A program made the translations under genes and the position numbers. DNA of 11,058 nt, from positions 1-11,058 of the forward strand of contig WFPG01000045.1 in assembly GCA_015487755.1 (NCBI GenBank), in the 5' to 3' direction. A model generated the notes under the pieces. It saw only the letters and a list, made by a program, of their open reading frames with translations, did not search any database and was not told the origin of the DNA. Positions 1 to 6,389 of the stretch are shown piece after piece (the first letter of the stretch is position 1; the number at the start of each line of letters is the position of its first letter). The DNA is from Acidobacteriota bacterium (GTDB lineage Bacteria > Acidobacteriota > Holophagae > Thermotomaculales > Thermotomaculaceae).

Positions 1-27
1 TGTCTCGTCCTGAAAAAAGTGGACACG
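1..27 (+). repeat. IS left terminal inverted repeat (IRL)
   Basis: This 27-bp end starts TGTCTCGTCCTGA and ends GGACACG. It pairs with the right end at 1280-1306 with mismatches at positions 5, 14, 16, 18 and 21. It lies just beyond the orfB stop codon. No base of host flank is visible outside it. Confidence 0.88.
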
Positions 28-29
28 CT

Positions 30-890
30 TTAATGGTTAGTATACACATTTTCATGCACCATGTCAGGTGTTTTCATTCCAAGTGATAGATGAGGCCTAT
101 CACTGTTGTATAACTTAACAGCCTGCCGGCAGGCTGTTAAAGCCGCCTGTTTGTTCGCAAATTTCTCTTTTAATCCGTATTCATATTTTAGTATCCCGTT
201 TACTCTTTCAGCCGTCGCATTTTCGTAGCAGTGGTTTTCTTCCGTCATGCTGATTTGTATTCCTTTTTGTTTCAGTTTGTCCGTGTATTGAGTGCTGCAG
301 TATTGGCTTCCCCTGTCTGAGTGGTGAATGAGGTTTTTGGCATTTCTTAAGCCTCTTAATGCTTTGTTTAGCGCTTTTATACATCCTGTTGTTTCAAGGT
401 TGTCGTTTATTTCATAACCTACTATTTTCCTTGAGTATAAATCTGTGATTAGCGATAAGTAGAGGTAGCCCTGTTCCGTTTTTATGTAGGTTATGTCGCT
501 TGCCCATACCTGGTTGGGATGGGTTAGTTTTTTGCCTTTTATAAGGTTTTTGTAAACCTTAAACCTGTGGTTGCTGTCGGTTGTCCTTACAGGGTTTCTT
601 TTACGCCTTATTAGCATGTCGTTTTTCCTGAATAGGGTAAATAGCCTGTCCCTGCCTATTTTTATGCCGTAATGCTTTAATTCAGGCTTTATTTTGGCGT
701 ATATTTTACGACAACCCATGTACGGGTGCAGTTGCCTTATGCTTCTTGCAAACTCAAGGATTTTGCTTTCTTCTTTTGAACGCAGTTGTTTTATTTTACG
801 GCTTTTGTAGTATCCGCTTCTGCTTATTCCTACCTTCTTACACATGGCTTTTACCGATATTGACTGACTTAATCTTCGTCCTTTTCCCAC
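30..890 (-). CDS. IS3-family transposase OrfB (DDE integrase domain)
   Basis: This is the catalytic part of the transposase. Numbered from the GTG at 890, it has an HTH_21-like N-terminal region around residues 43-100 and an rve integrase core with the acidic triad D132 (in SDITYIKT), D192 (in HHSDRGSQY) and E228 (in NATAERVNGILKYE). The spacings are D(59)D(35)E, typical of IS3-family and retroviral integrases. The C-terminal part with YNSDRPHLSLGMKTP is also characteristic. The GTG at 890 is only a formal start: in this family active transposase is normally the OrfAB fusion, which here would be 408 aa from 1255 to 30. The catalytic residues are intact and there is no internal stop. Confidence 0.92.
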   Translation of the reverse strand: MGKGRRLSQSISVKAMCKKVGISRSGYYKSRKIKQLRSKEESKILEFARSIRQLHPYMGCRKIYAKIKPELKHYGIKIGRDRLFTLFRKNDMLIRRKRNPVRTTDSNHRFKVYKNLIKGKKLTHPNQVWASDITYIKTEQGYLYLSLITDLYSRKIVGYEINDNLETTGCIKALNKALRGLRNAKNLIHHSDRGSQYCSTQYTDKLKQKGIQISMTEENHCYENATAERVNGILKYEYGLKEKFANKQAALTACRQAVKLYNSDRPHLSLGMKTPDMVHENVYTNH

Positions 891-1255
891 AGCTTCTTTG
901 CGAGTTTTTTTTTATAACCTTCTATGTCGGTTATGCCTACCTGCTCGCATAGCACTTCAAAGTAAGCCTGATTGATTACTTCGCCTACCTGTGCATCCGC
1001 AAGGGCTTTTTCAAGTTGTTTGATTCTCTTTTTTAATTGCTTGATTGTGTTTTGTTCATCCGGCATTTCTATCCTGACCTTTCTCGGCAATAAGTGTTCT
1101 TTGCCGTATTTTTTTAGCCAACGGTTTATTGTGACTTCTCCCTTTATACCATATTTTTGCTTTGCTTCTCGTAGTGAATTGAATTTTCCTTCTTCAATTT
1201 CTTTCACCACATGCCTTTTGAATGCTTCACTGTAACGAATGTAGGTCTTTTTCAT
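869..1255 (-). CDS. IS3-family transposase OrfA (HTH protein)
   Basis: This 128-aa protein is the DNA-binding and regulatory subunit of the IS3-type transposase. Residues about 7-50 form a helix-turn-helix domain of the IS3/IS911 type, starting RYSEAFKRHVV and including the segment NRWLKKYG. Residues about 68-90 form a short Leu/Ile heptad stretch (IKQLKKRIKQLEKAL), the usual multimerisation zipper. The ATG at 1255 is supported by AGGAGGG at 1259-1265 on the minus strand. The gene ends in TAA at 869-871 and overlaps the orfB frame. The family makes OrfA alone by normal termination and an OrfAB fusion by -1 frameshifting. The slippery run lies near the orfA 3' end. Confidence 0.9.
   Translation of the reverse strand: MKKTYIRYSEAFKRHVVKEIEEGKFNSLREAKQKYGIKGEVTINRWLKKYGKEHLLPRKVRIEMPDEQNTIKQLKKRIKQLEKALADAQVGEVINQAYFEVLCEQVGITDIEGYKKKLAKKLWEKDED
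905..913 (-). promoter_or_regulatory. Probable -1 ribosomal frameshift slippery site
   Basis: On the minus strand there is a run of nine A residues, read as three Lys codons after a Tyr codon in orfA. A -1 slip here leads into an open frame (residues KTRKEAVGKGRRLSQS) that continues into orfB without a stop. The frame relation between the two ORFs is -1, as IS3 elements require. I did not find a clear downstream stimulatory hairpin by eye. Confidence 0.75.
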
Positions 1256-1279
1256 TTTCCCTCCTGATTTTAGGTTTTT

Positions 1280-1306
1280 CGTGTCAACCTATATCAGGAC
1301 GGGACA
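1280..1306 (-). repeat. IS right terminal inverted repeat (IRR)
   Basis: Read on the minus strand this end starts TGTCCCGTCCTGA and ends TTGACACG, matching the left end at 22 of 27 bases. It sits upstream of orfA, as expected for IS3-family IRR, and marks the junction with the disrupted gene at 1306/1307. Confidence 0.88.
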
Positions 1307-1486
1307 GCTTTTAACAGAGAGGTGGGAAATCCCGGATGGGGAAGTGCAAGGGCTTCTTACCTTGCGGCATTGCACAGGGAGTTTGTTGAAAGGGGGTTTG
1401 ATTTTTCCGAAATAGGAAACAGAGGCTCTATTTCCCTTAAAAGAAAGGTAAAACTTACCAAAAAACTTGTTCCGATTGAAGATTAA
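1307..1486 (+). pseudogene. 3' remnant of a gene truncated by the IS
   Basis: The plus strand is open for 59 codons from the IS junction to a TAA at 1484-1486. The residues include REVGNPGWGSARASYLAALH, then REFVERGFDFSEIGN, and a basic tail SLKRKVKLTKKLVPIED. The composition and amphipathic pattern look like a real protein C-terminus. There is no credible start: the frame meets a TAG inside the IS at 1271-1273, and the first in-frame GTG (1322) has no good Shine-Dalgarno. I do not recognise the family. The 5' part presumably lies beyond the window, on the other side of the IS. It converges on the large minus-strand gene and shares a terminator with it. Confidence 0.6.
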
Positions 1487-1502
1487 AAAATTTACGCAGA
1501 TG

Positions 1503-1535
1503 AAAATCAAAAGGGGGCTCTTGCCCCCCGATTTT
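1503..1535. terminator. Bidirectional intrinsic terminator
   Basis: A perfect GGGGGC/GCCCCC stem (1513-1518 with 1523-1528) closes a TCTT loop. An outer AAAATC/GATTTT pairing spans 1503-1508 and 1530-1535. Plus-strand transcripts leave the hairpin into ATTTTTATTT. Minus-strand transcripts leave it into TTTTGATTTT. It lies between the convergent remnant (ending 1486) and the large minus-strand gene (ending 1535), so it serves both. Confidence 0.88.
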
Positions 1536-4500
1536 TATTTATTGCAAAATTGCCATTTGAATTTTATGTATGCGTTAAATCCCGTGCCTCCTGTTTCAAG
1601 CACCTGAATTTTCACATAGTTTCCTTCCTGTGTTTTTACGCAGTATGTATGGCCGACAATTGCGAGCACTGTTTTGTAGGGGTCATAGCCTGTTTTGGGG
1701 CATTTCACACTTTCAAAGGGTGTTTTCCCCATATCAATTATCATTCCCCAGCCGAAGTAAGGCCTGTCATAGCCTTCAGCCTTTGCATTGGGGTTTACAT
1801 AGCCTGCCGCAATGTCTTTTTCGCTGTTTGAATAGGTTGCCGTTTCAAAGTCAAAGGAGTATCCCCCTCCTTTAACTCCGCCGTGGGCAATTATTGCAAT
1901 GCCTGATGTTTTCTTAACCTTCCCGCTTTCTCTGGCAAAATAGGTAAAGAATGTGTCTCCCTCAATGTTGTCAATTGTGTAGGAAGATAGGTATCTTGAA
2001 GTATTTATTAAGAGCCTGTTTTTGTATTTTGTAATGTAAAGATACGCTGTTCCGTTTTTTTCAACATCCCCTTTTGCTTTCCACCTAACCTCAACCTTTG
2101 CAGTCCACAACCTGTTTAAACCGTCCCTTCCATAGGATTTCATACCTATTACCGAAACATTTTCAAATATAAGGTTGTGCTTAAACTTCTTTCTGTTCTC
2201 ATTTGCAATTTTCAGCATTATCTCGGTGGTGCTTGAGCCTCTTAAGAAAAATACCTGCAGATTTTTCCCGCTGTTATAGTAATTGAGAAAGGTGTTGAGG
2301 TATTTTTGTATTTCACCTAAATTTGTTCCGTAATTTATTGTAATGAAAACAGGCCTTTTCTTTATATCCCTGTTGCTTTCAACCTCAAACACAACGGTGT
2401 AAACCGTGGGGTTAAAAGGCTTATCAATATAGCAGACAAACCTGTTTCCGCTTAAAAGTTTGCATTCAACAGTGCCTTTTTCGTATGCAATGCTTATCCT
2501 TTTGGGATAGCAACTTTTATCTTTGCCGAAAACCTTATATTTTCCGCTGATTTCAATTCTGCTCCCCTTAACCTTTGAAGGGATTAAGTAAATATACTTT
2601 TCAACCTTTTCCCCGTTAACATAGACTTCCTCAATCTGCGGGAATTCACAGTAAACGCTGTAGTTTTTGTTAAAGTAATCTTCCGCTTCTCTTTCATAAA
2701 CGGCTAAATCAAATGAAGGCTTAAAGGGTAAGACCTTTGCCTCATTCAGAGCTTCAATAAAATCATCTTTGTTGTTTTTTATCCCTTTTTCCATCCTTGC
2801 GTAAATACTCTGCTCAATGTTCTTTAATTTGTTTAAGGTTGACTCACACTCCGCAATACTCTGCTTCCATGTGTCGCATATCCTTTTGTCTATTTTTAAA
2901 TTTTGCAGATACTGACTATCCCCTGAAAACTTTTCATACCTGTTTAAAATTCCCTCATCCCATGCTTCAATCTGTTTAGCGATAGAGTTTACAACGGTTA
3001 TGTACTTCTTTACCTCATTATAGTCGTCTTCAGCAGGCTTTAACAAAGAGTTACAGTCGGAGACTTTCGCCTTTAACTTTGAAAATCGGCTCCGATAAAC
3101 TGAAAGTGGCACATAGGTTTCAGGGGTTCTTTTGCTTTCAACCTCTTTAAAAACCTCGTCTTCCGTAACAAAATCGCTGTTTAACCTTTCTCTATTTTGC
3201 TTGAAAGAGTAAAGCAATCCCTCTAATTGAGATTGAAAGCCTGCCAGTTTATCGCCTATTTCATAAACCTTTTTCACATCCCTTTGATACGCCTTGTTGA
3301 TTATTGAGGCAAGGTTGACAGTAAGAGTGCCTGAAATCTCCTCGTTAAGTTTCTCCTGTTTTTCAAGGTAATCAATGTAATCAAGCATATTTTGATAGAT
3401 GTTGCTTAACTTAAACAACTCGCTTTCCATATCGGAGATTTCAGAAATCCCCTTTGTGTAATGGTCTTCAATATCAAGGTCGCAGGGCTCTTCAAAAAAC
3501 GGCTCTTGATGGTATGTTGCGGTAATGTCTGTCAAAACATCCCACTTTGCTGGATAGCCCTCCAGAAGGTAGGCCATTTTTGAGTACTGGATTTTATACT
3601 CCTCTGCCATTTTTGAAAGTGTCTTGTAGAAATATTCCGCATATTCGTTTAAATCCCTTGTTTCCTTTTGCAGCAAATCAACCTTTTGTTTGATGTTTGA
3701 GGCATGGTTTTTAAATTCCGTAATCCTTTGTTTTAAATAATTTAAGGTAATGGAAGAAGGAAGGGTAAATCTGTATCCCGTTACTGCGGCATTGTTAAAC
3801 ATCTGCTCCATTGAGTCAATAAAGTTAGAATCAATTTTGCCGCCTGTTTGTGATTTTATCTTCCTTTTAGCCTCTCCTATCCTTTTTAACAAATCGTCTT
3901 TTTGGCATATCTCCTTTTTTATTCCCTGCAATTTTTCCATTGCCTGCCTTCTTGCAGAGGCAAACCTGCCGTCCTTCTGCCTGAATTCCTTTATAAAATC
4001 AGCCCAAATCTTTCTCTCCTGAGGCCTAACCTTAAAGTTTCTTTCGGCGCTTGAATACAAATCCGAGACAGATAGAAAAAGCCTCAACCTTAAATTTAAA
4101 AACCTGTTGAAAGTGATTTCACCGTTTAAGTAACTATCTATCAACTCATCATACAAACTTAACACAGGGGAAAAGTCAGGCTCTCCCTCAGGGGGGAATT
4201 TAATTCCCTTTACAACCTGCTTTAATTTATCTTCAAAGGTTAAAGGGGTGTTCGTTGTTAGTTCATAAAACTCATCCTTTGACAGGTTGTAAATATTGTC
4301 GGAAACCTTTTTTACCTCGCTTTCGCTTACATGAACACGAGGGGGGTTGCTTTCCTTTTTCAAATCTTCCTGTACCTTTTGCCTGAATGTGGGGTTTAAA
4401 AGGTAAAGCCTTACATTTTGGACATCAGCCACAAAGATTTTTGATTTTGATAGCGCAATGTATGCCTCTTTTATCTGCTCCCTGTTGAAACCTGCAAGTT

Positions 4501-5341
4501 TTTTCAATAATGAAAGGTATTGGTCAAGGGATATCCTGTTTTTTTCGCTTAAAGAAAGGTTTATGTCGGCTACCCTTTCAACAAGTATTCTGAAATTGCT
4601 GTCGCTGTCATACCTTTCAATGTTATCCTTGTTAACCTCTAACTTTGCAAGTTCAAGGAGTTTTGCCACATTTTGATAGTGGATTTTAGCAAGTTGCACA
4701 TGCCTCAAATACTCGTTCAATGCCCTTCTTGCCGCATCCTCAGCCTGTTTTTTCAGGAAAAAGTACCTTCTGTACTTTGTGTGCACCTCAAGGGTTTTTC
4801 TCCACGCCTCGCTTCTGAAGTTTTCCATATACCTTTTTCTTTCGGTGGGAAGTTGAATAACCCCTAAACTCATGCTGTTTTCGTCAATCCAGCGGTTCAT
4901 CTGTTCAATAACAAAACTGAATTTAGGCACCTTCCCGCTTCTTTCCCACATCTCAACCTGAGGCTTTAAAAAATCGTTGACAAACCTCTGCATTTCAACC
5001 TTTTTGCCCCACTCCTGCACAGAGGTAAATGAGTATTTTGCAAAATCCCATGCAAGCCCTATAATTCCCCCTGCTTCAGAACCGACAAGAATGCCCACAA
5101 ACTGCTTTGCAAGTTCTTCAGAGGCAACATTTTTTGCTTTGTCAAACTCGCCGTGTGCAAGGTGGTCTAATGTCTGCAAAACAGTTTCTACGGGAATGTC
5201 TGTGCCTAACTTTTCTTCAAGCTGGGAGTGCAGTTCGTTTTTAACCTTATCTTCGGCAAATTTGTTTATTGCCTGTGAGTTATAGGGAAAAATGTTCAGG
5301 GTAAAAATTAACAAAAGAGATATAATCCCGATTTTTTTCAT
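1535..5341 (-). CDS. Very large secreted alpha-helical protein, unknown function
   Basis: This 1268-aa protein is not recognised. Residues 1-24 are a clear Sec signal peptide: MKK, then a hydrophobic core, with likely cleavage after NSQA. A Gly-rich hydrophobic segment at about 83-98 (GILVGSEAGGIIGLAW) could be a hairpin or membrane-contact patch. Residues about 110-900 are charged and mostly helical, with many Lys/Glu heptad-like stretches suggesting coiled coils. The end changes to beta-rich sequence: an Ig-like-looking segment with several Cys (about 905-990), an NTF2/SnoaL-like-looking segment (about 1008-1120), and a terminal beta segment (about 1146-1268) with VGHTYCVKTQEGNYVKI. The last resembles a short beta motif I associate with secreted bacterial proteins. 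The start at 5341 has an upstream AAGGG. It follows the NTF2-like gene by 32 bp and is probably co-transcribed. It is likely an envelope or extracellular structural or adhesive component. That role is inference only. Confidence 0.85.
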   Translation of the reverse strand: MKKIGIISLLLIFTLNIFPYNSQAINKFAEDKVKNELHSQLEEKLGTDIPVETVLQTLDHLAHGEFDKAKNVASEELAKQFVGILVGSEAGGIIGLAWDFAKYSFTSVQEWGKKVEMQRFVNDFLKPQVEMWERSGKVPKFSFVIEQMNRWIDENSMSLGVIQLPTERKRYMENFRSEAWRKTLEVHTKYRRYFFLKKQAEDAARRALNEYLRHVQLAKIHYQNVAKLLELAKLEVNKDNIERYDSDSNFRILVERVADINLSLSEKNRISLDQYLSLLKKLAGFNREQIKEAYIALSKSKIFVADVQNVRLYLLNPTFRQKVQEDLKKESNPPRVHVSESEVKKVSDNIYNLSKDEFYELTTNTPLTFEDKLKQVVKGIKFPPEGEPDFSPVLSLYDELIDSYLNGEITFNRFLNLRLRLFLSVSDLYSSAERNFKVRPQERKIWADFIKEFRQKDGRFASARRQAMEKLQGIKKEICQKDDLLKRIGEAKRKIKSQTGGKIDSNFIDSMEQMFNNAAVTGYRFTLPSSITLNYLKQRITEFKNHASNIKQKVDLLQKETRDLNEYAEYFYKTLSKMAEEYKIQYSKMAYLLEGYPAKWDVLTDITATYHQEPFFEEPCDLDIEDHYTKGISEISDMESELFKLSNIYQNMLDYIDYLEKQEKLNEEISGTLTVNLASIINKAYQRDVKKVYEIGDKLAGFQSQLEGLLYSFKQNRERLNSDFVTEDEVFKEVESKRTPETYVPLSVYRSRFSKLKAKVSDCNSLLKPAEDDYNEVKKYITVVNSIAKQIEAWDEGILNRYEKFSGDSQYLQNLKIDKRICDTWKQSIAECESTLNKLKNIEQSIYARMEKGIKNNKDDFIEALNEAKVLPFKPSFDLAVYEREAEDYFNKNYSVYCEFPQIEEVYVNGEKVEKYIYLIPSKVKGSRIEISGKYKVFGKDKSCYPKRISIAYEKGTVECKLLSGNRFVCYIDKPFNPTVYTVVFEVESNRDIKKRPVFITINYGTNLGEIQKYLNTFLNYYNSGKNLQVFFLRGSSTTEIMLKIANENRKKFKHNLIFENVSVIGMKSYGRDGLNRLWTAKVEVRWKAKGDVEKNGTAYLYITKYKNRLLINTSRYLSSYTIDNIEGDTFFTYFARESGKVKKTSGIAIIAHGGVKGGGYSFDFETATYSNSEKDIAAGYVNPNAKAEGYDRPYFGWGMIIDMGKTPFESVKCPKTGYDPYKTVLAIVGHTYCVKTQEGNYVKIQVLETGGTGFNAYIKFKWQFCNK

Positions 5342-5373
5342 ACTTTGTTTCCCTTAAACTTATCAAAAAAAAT

Positions 5374-6240
5374 TTATTTAATTTTCAAAAATGCGCCGAA
5401 GATTTTGTATTCACCGTTTTCGGGATAAAATTCAAAATTAAAATACAGAGGCTTTGGCGCAGTGTTGTAGTAACCTTCATATTTTATAATCCCGTGATCT
5501 TCTTTCTCCCTGTTTGTTATTACAGGCTTCATATCCTTAATATCCTGCCAGTTTATCTTCACATTTCTAAAAGGCCTGAATGCTGTTTGAGTTTTAACAA
5601 GTGAAACAGTGTTCTTAAATGGTGTGGATGTTGAGTTGTAAAAATCGGTATAATCATCGGTTAAAATAGCGTTTACAAGGCTTACCATTGAAGAATGGAC
5701 TAATTGTTCCGCGTTTAAGTTTGCATTCTGTGAAGGCTTACTGCCTTGAGTGTTTTCATTTTGATTTGAGGGTTGTTGATAATTCGCCCGATTGTTATCG
5801 GCATTCTGCTCTGAAGAGCCCCAACCGTTGGCATCAACTTCGGTTAAACCCGCCTTGGGAACAGTAATATGGTCTATTTTCCACTCGTCGTTTTCTTTTA
5901 CTAAATCTATTTTAACCTTCATAAAAGAACCGTCTGTAAAATTTACCTTTCCCTCCAGCATTCCTGTCCCGTCTGCATTTACCTTCCTGTTGTTAAACGA
6001 ACACCCTGCAAAATCTTTAAACCTCTTATGGGGGAAAGCTTTCATTACCTGCTCAACTGTTGTTGTTCTCTTAAAATTTGTTGAAAGGTATTTGCCCGCT
6101 TTTTGATAATCGTTGTTTTGAATTGCATAGAAAAAATTCTCGGCAGTAAGGCTAATTGGAGAAGTAAAATACATAACGGCCGCTATAAACCCAGCAAAAA
6201 GTATAAAAAGAACTAAAACAATTTTAAAAAAAGTCTTCAC
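5374..6240 (-). CDS. Membrane-anchored protein with two NTF2-like halves
   Basis: This 288-aa protein has one N-terminal transmembrane segment at about residues 5-24 without a lipobox Cys, so it probably stays anchored and faces the periplasm or exterior. Residues about 28-128 read like a DUF4878/NTF2-type alpha+beta domain: helices over AENFFYAIQNNDYQKAGKYL, then strands ending NDEWKIDHITV. Residues about 129-176 are an Asn/Gln/Ser-rich linker. Residues about 177-288 repeat the same plan: LVNAILTDDYTDFYNS first, and NGEYKIFGAFLKI at the end. An internal duplication is therefore likely, though diverged. The ATG at 6240 has AGGAGG a few bases upstream. It is the first gene of the minus-strand unit and precedes the 1268-aa secreted protein by 32 bp. 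No catalytic residues are evident, and its ligand or partner is unknown. Confidence 0.85.
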   Translation of the reverse strand: MKTFFKIVLVLFILFAGFIAAVMYFTSPISLTAENFFYAIQNNDYQKAGKYLSTNFKRTTTVEQVMKAFPHKRFKDFAGCSFNNRKVNADGTGMLEGKVNFTDGSFMKVKIDLVKENDEWKIDHITVPKAGLTEVDANGWGSSEQNADNNRANYQQPSNQNENTQGSKPSQNANLNAEQLVHSSMVSLVNAILTDDYTDFYNSTSTPFKNTVSLVKTQTAFRPFRNVKINWQDIKDMKPVITNREKEDHGIIKYEGYYNTAPKPLYFNFEFYPENGEYKIFGAFLKIK

Positions 6241-6275
6241 AATACCCTCCTTTTTTTAAGAACTTTCTACTTATA

Positions 6276-6304
6276 TTTGTATCATCAAACATTGTTTGTT
6301 TCAA
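6276..6304 (-). promoter_or_regulatory. Candidate sigma70 promoter of the secreted-protein operon
   Basis: On the minus strand, TTGAAA (6299-6304) is followed after 17 bp by TACAAA (6276-6281). The -35 box matches the consensus at 5 of 6 bases and the -10 at 4 of 6. It lies about 35 bp upstream of the ATG at 6240. A second AT-rich box, TATAAG, occurs slightly downstream. This is prediction from motif and position only. Confidence 0.4.
6286..6298. repeat. Short inverted repeat inside promoter spacer
   Basis: CAAAC-ATT-GTTTG is a perfect 5-bp-arm palindrome occupying the spacer between the candidate -35 and -10 boxes of the minus-strand promoter. Its position would suit a repressor or activator site. 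At this length in AT-rich DNA it could be chance. Confidence 0.3.
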
Positions 6305-6323
6305 CTCTGAACTCACTCTTTTA

Positions 6324-6352
6324 TTGCTTTTTATAGCCAATTGTTGTTAAAT
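6324..6352 (+). promoter_or_regulatory. Candidate promoter of purD-cinA-thpR
   Basis: TTGCTT (6324-6329) and TTAAAT (6347-6352) are separated by 17 bp, and each matches the sigma70 consensus at about 4 of 6 bases. The predicted transcript would start near 6359, leaving room for the Shine-Dalgarno before the ATG at 6390. No purine riboswitch fold was seen in the short leader. Confidence 0.3.
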
Positions 6353-6377
6353 AAAGTTATAGAAAAAAATGAGGGTT

Positions 6378-6386
6378 GGGAGTAAG
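6378..6386 (+). promoter_or_regulatory. purD: Ribosome binding site that decides the purD start
   Basis: GGGAGTAAG lies just upstream of the ATG at 6390 with suitable spacing. The ATG at 6369 is preceded only by an A-run without a Shine-Dalgarno, and starting there would add seven residues (MRVGSKV) before the conserved PurD N-terminus. Confidence 0.7.
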
Positions 6387-6389
6387 GTT

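Larger units (their letters stand above)
1..1306 (-). mobile_element. Complete IS3-family insertion sequence
   Basis: The element has the full IS3-family architecture: terminal inverted repeats, a short helix-turn-helix orfA, and a DDE integrase orfB in the -1 frame, both read on the minus strand. Both ends begin with TGTC when read inward, and the inverted repeats match at 22 of 27 positions. The two reading frames are uninterrupted, so the copy could be active. The right end lies directly against a plus-strand coding remnant, so it was inserted inside a gene. The left end is base 1 of the window, so a target-site duplication cannot be checked. OrfB wording (motifs around NHRF, HPNQVW, SDRGSQY) reminds me of IS3 elements common in Bacteroidota, but that is memory and not a search. 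Confidence 0.93.

Noticed and set aside
3750..5285. Plus-strand open frames opposite the large secreted-protein gene
   Set aside because: Their Cys/Phe/Ser/Leu-rich products are typical of the complement of Lys/Glu-rich coding sequence, and the minus-strand frame is continuous for 1268 codons.
1535..5341. The large protein as a pore-forming toxin, contractile-tail or CDI-type effector
   Set aside because: The Gly-rich hydrophobic patch and helical body are suggestive, but no filamentous-haemagglutinin repeats, Rhs repeats, immunity gene or secretion partner gene are visible.
6369..6389. Upstream ATG extending purD by seven residues
   Set aside because: No Shine-Dalgarno precedes it, and the conserved PurD N-terminus begins at the ATG at 6390, which has a good ribosome binding site.
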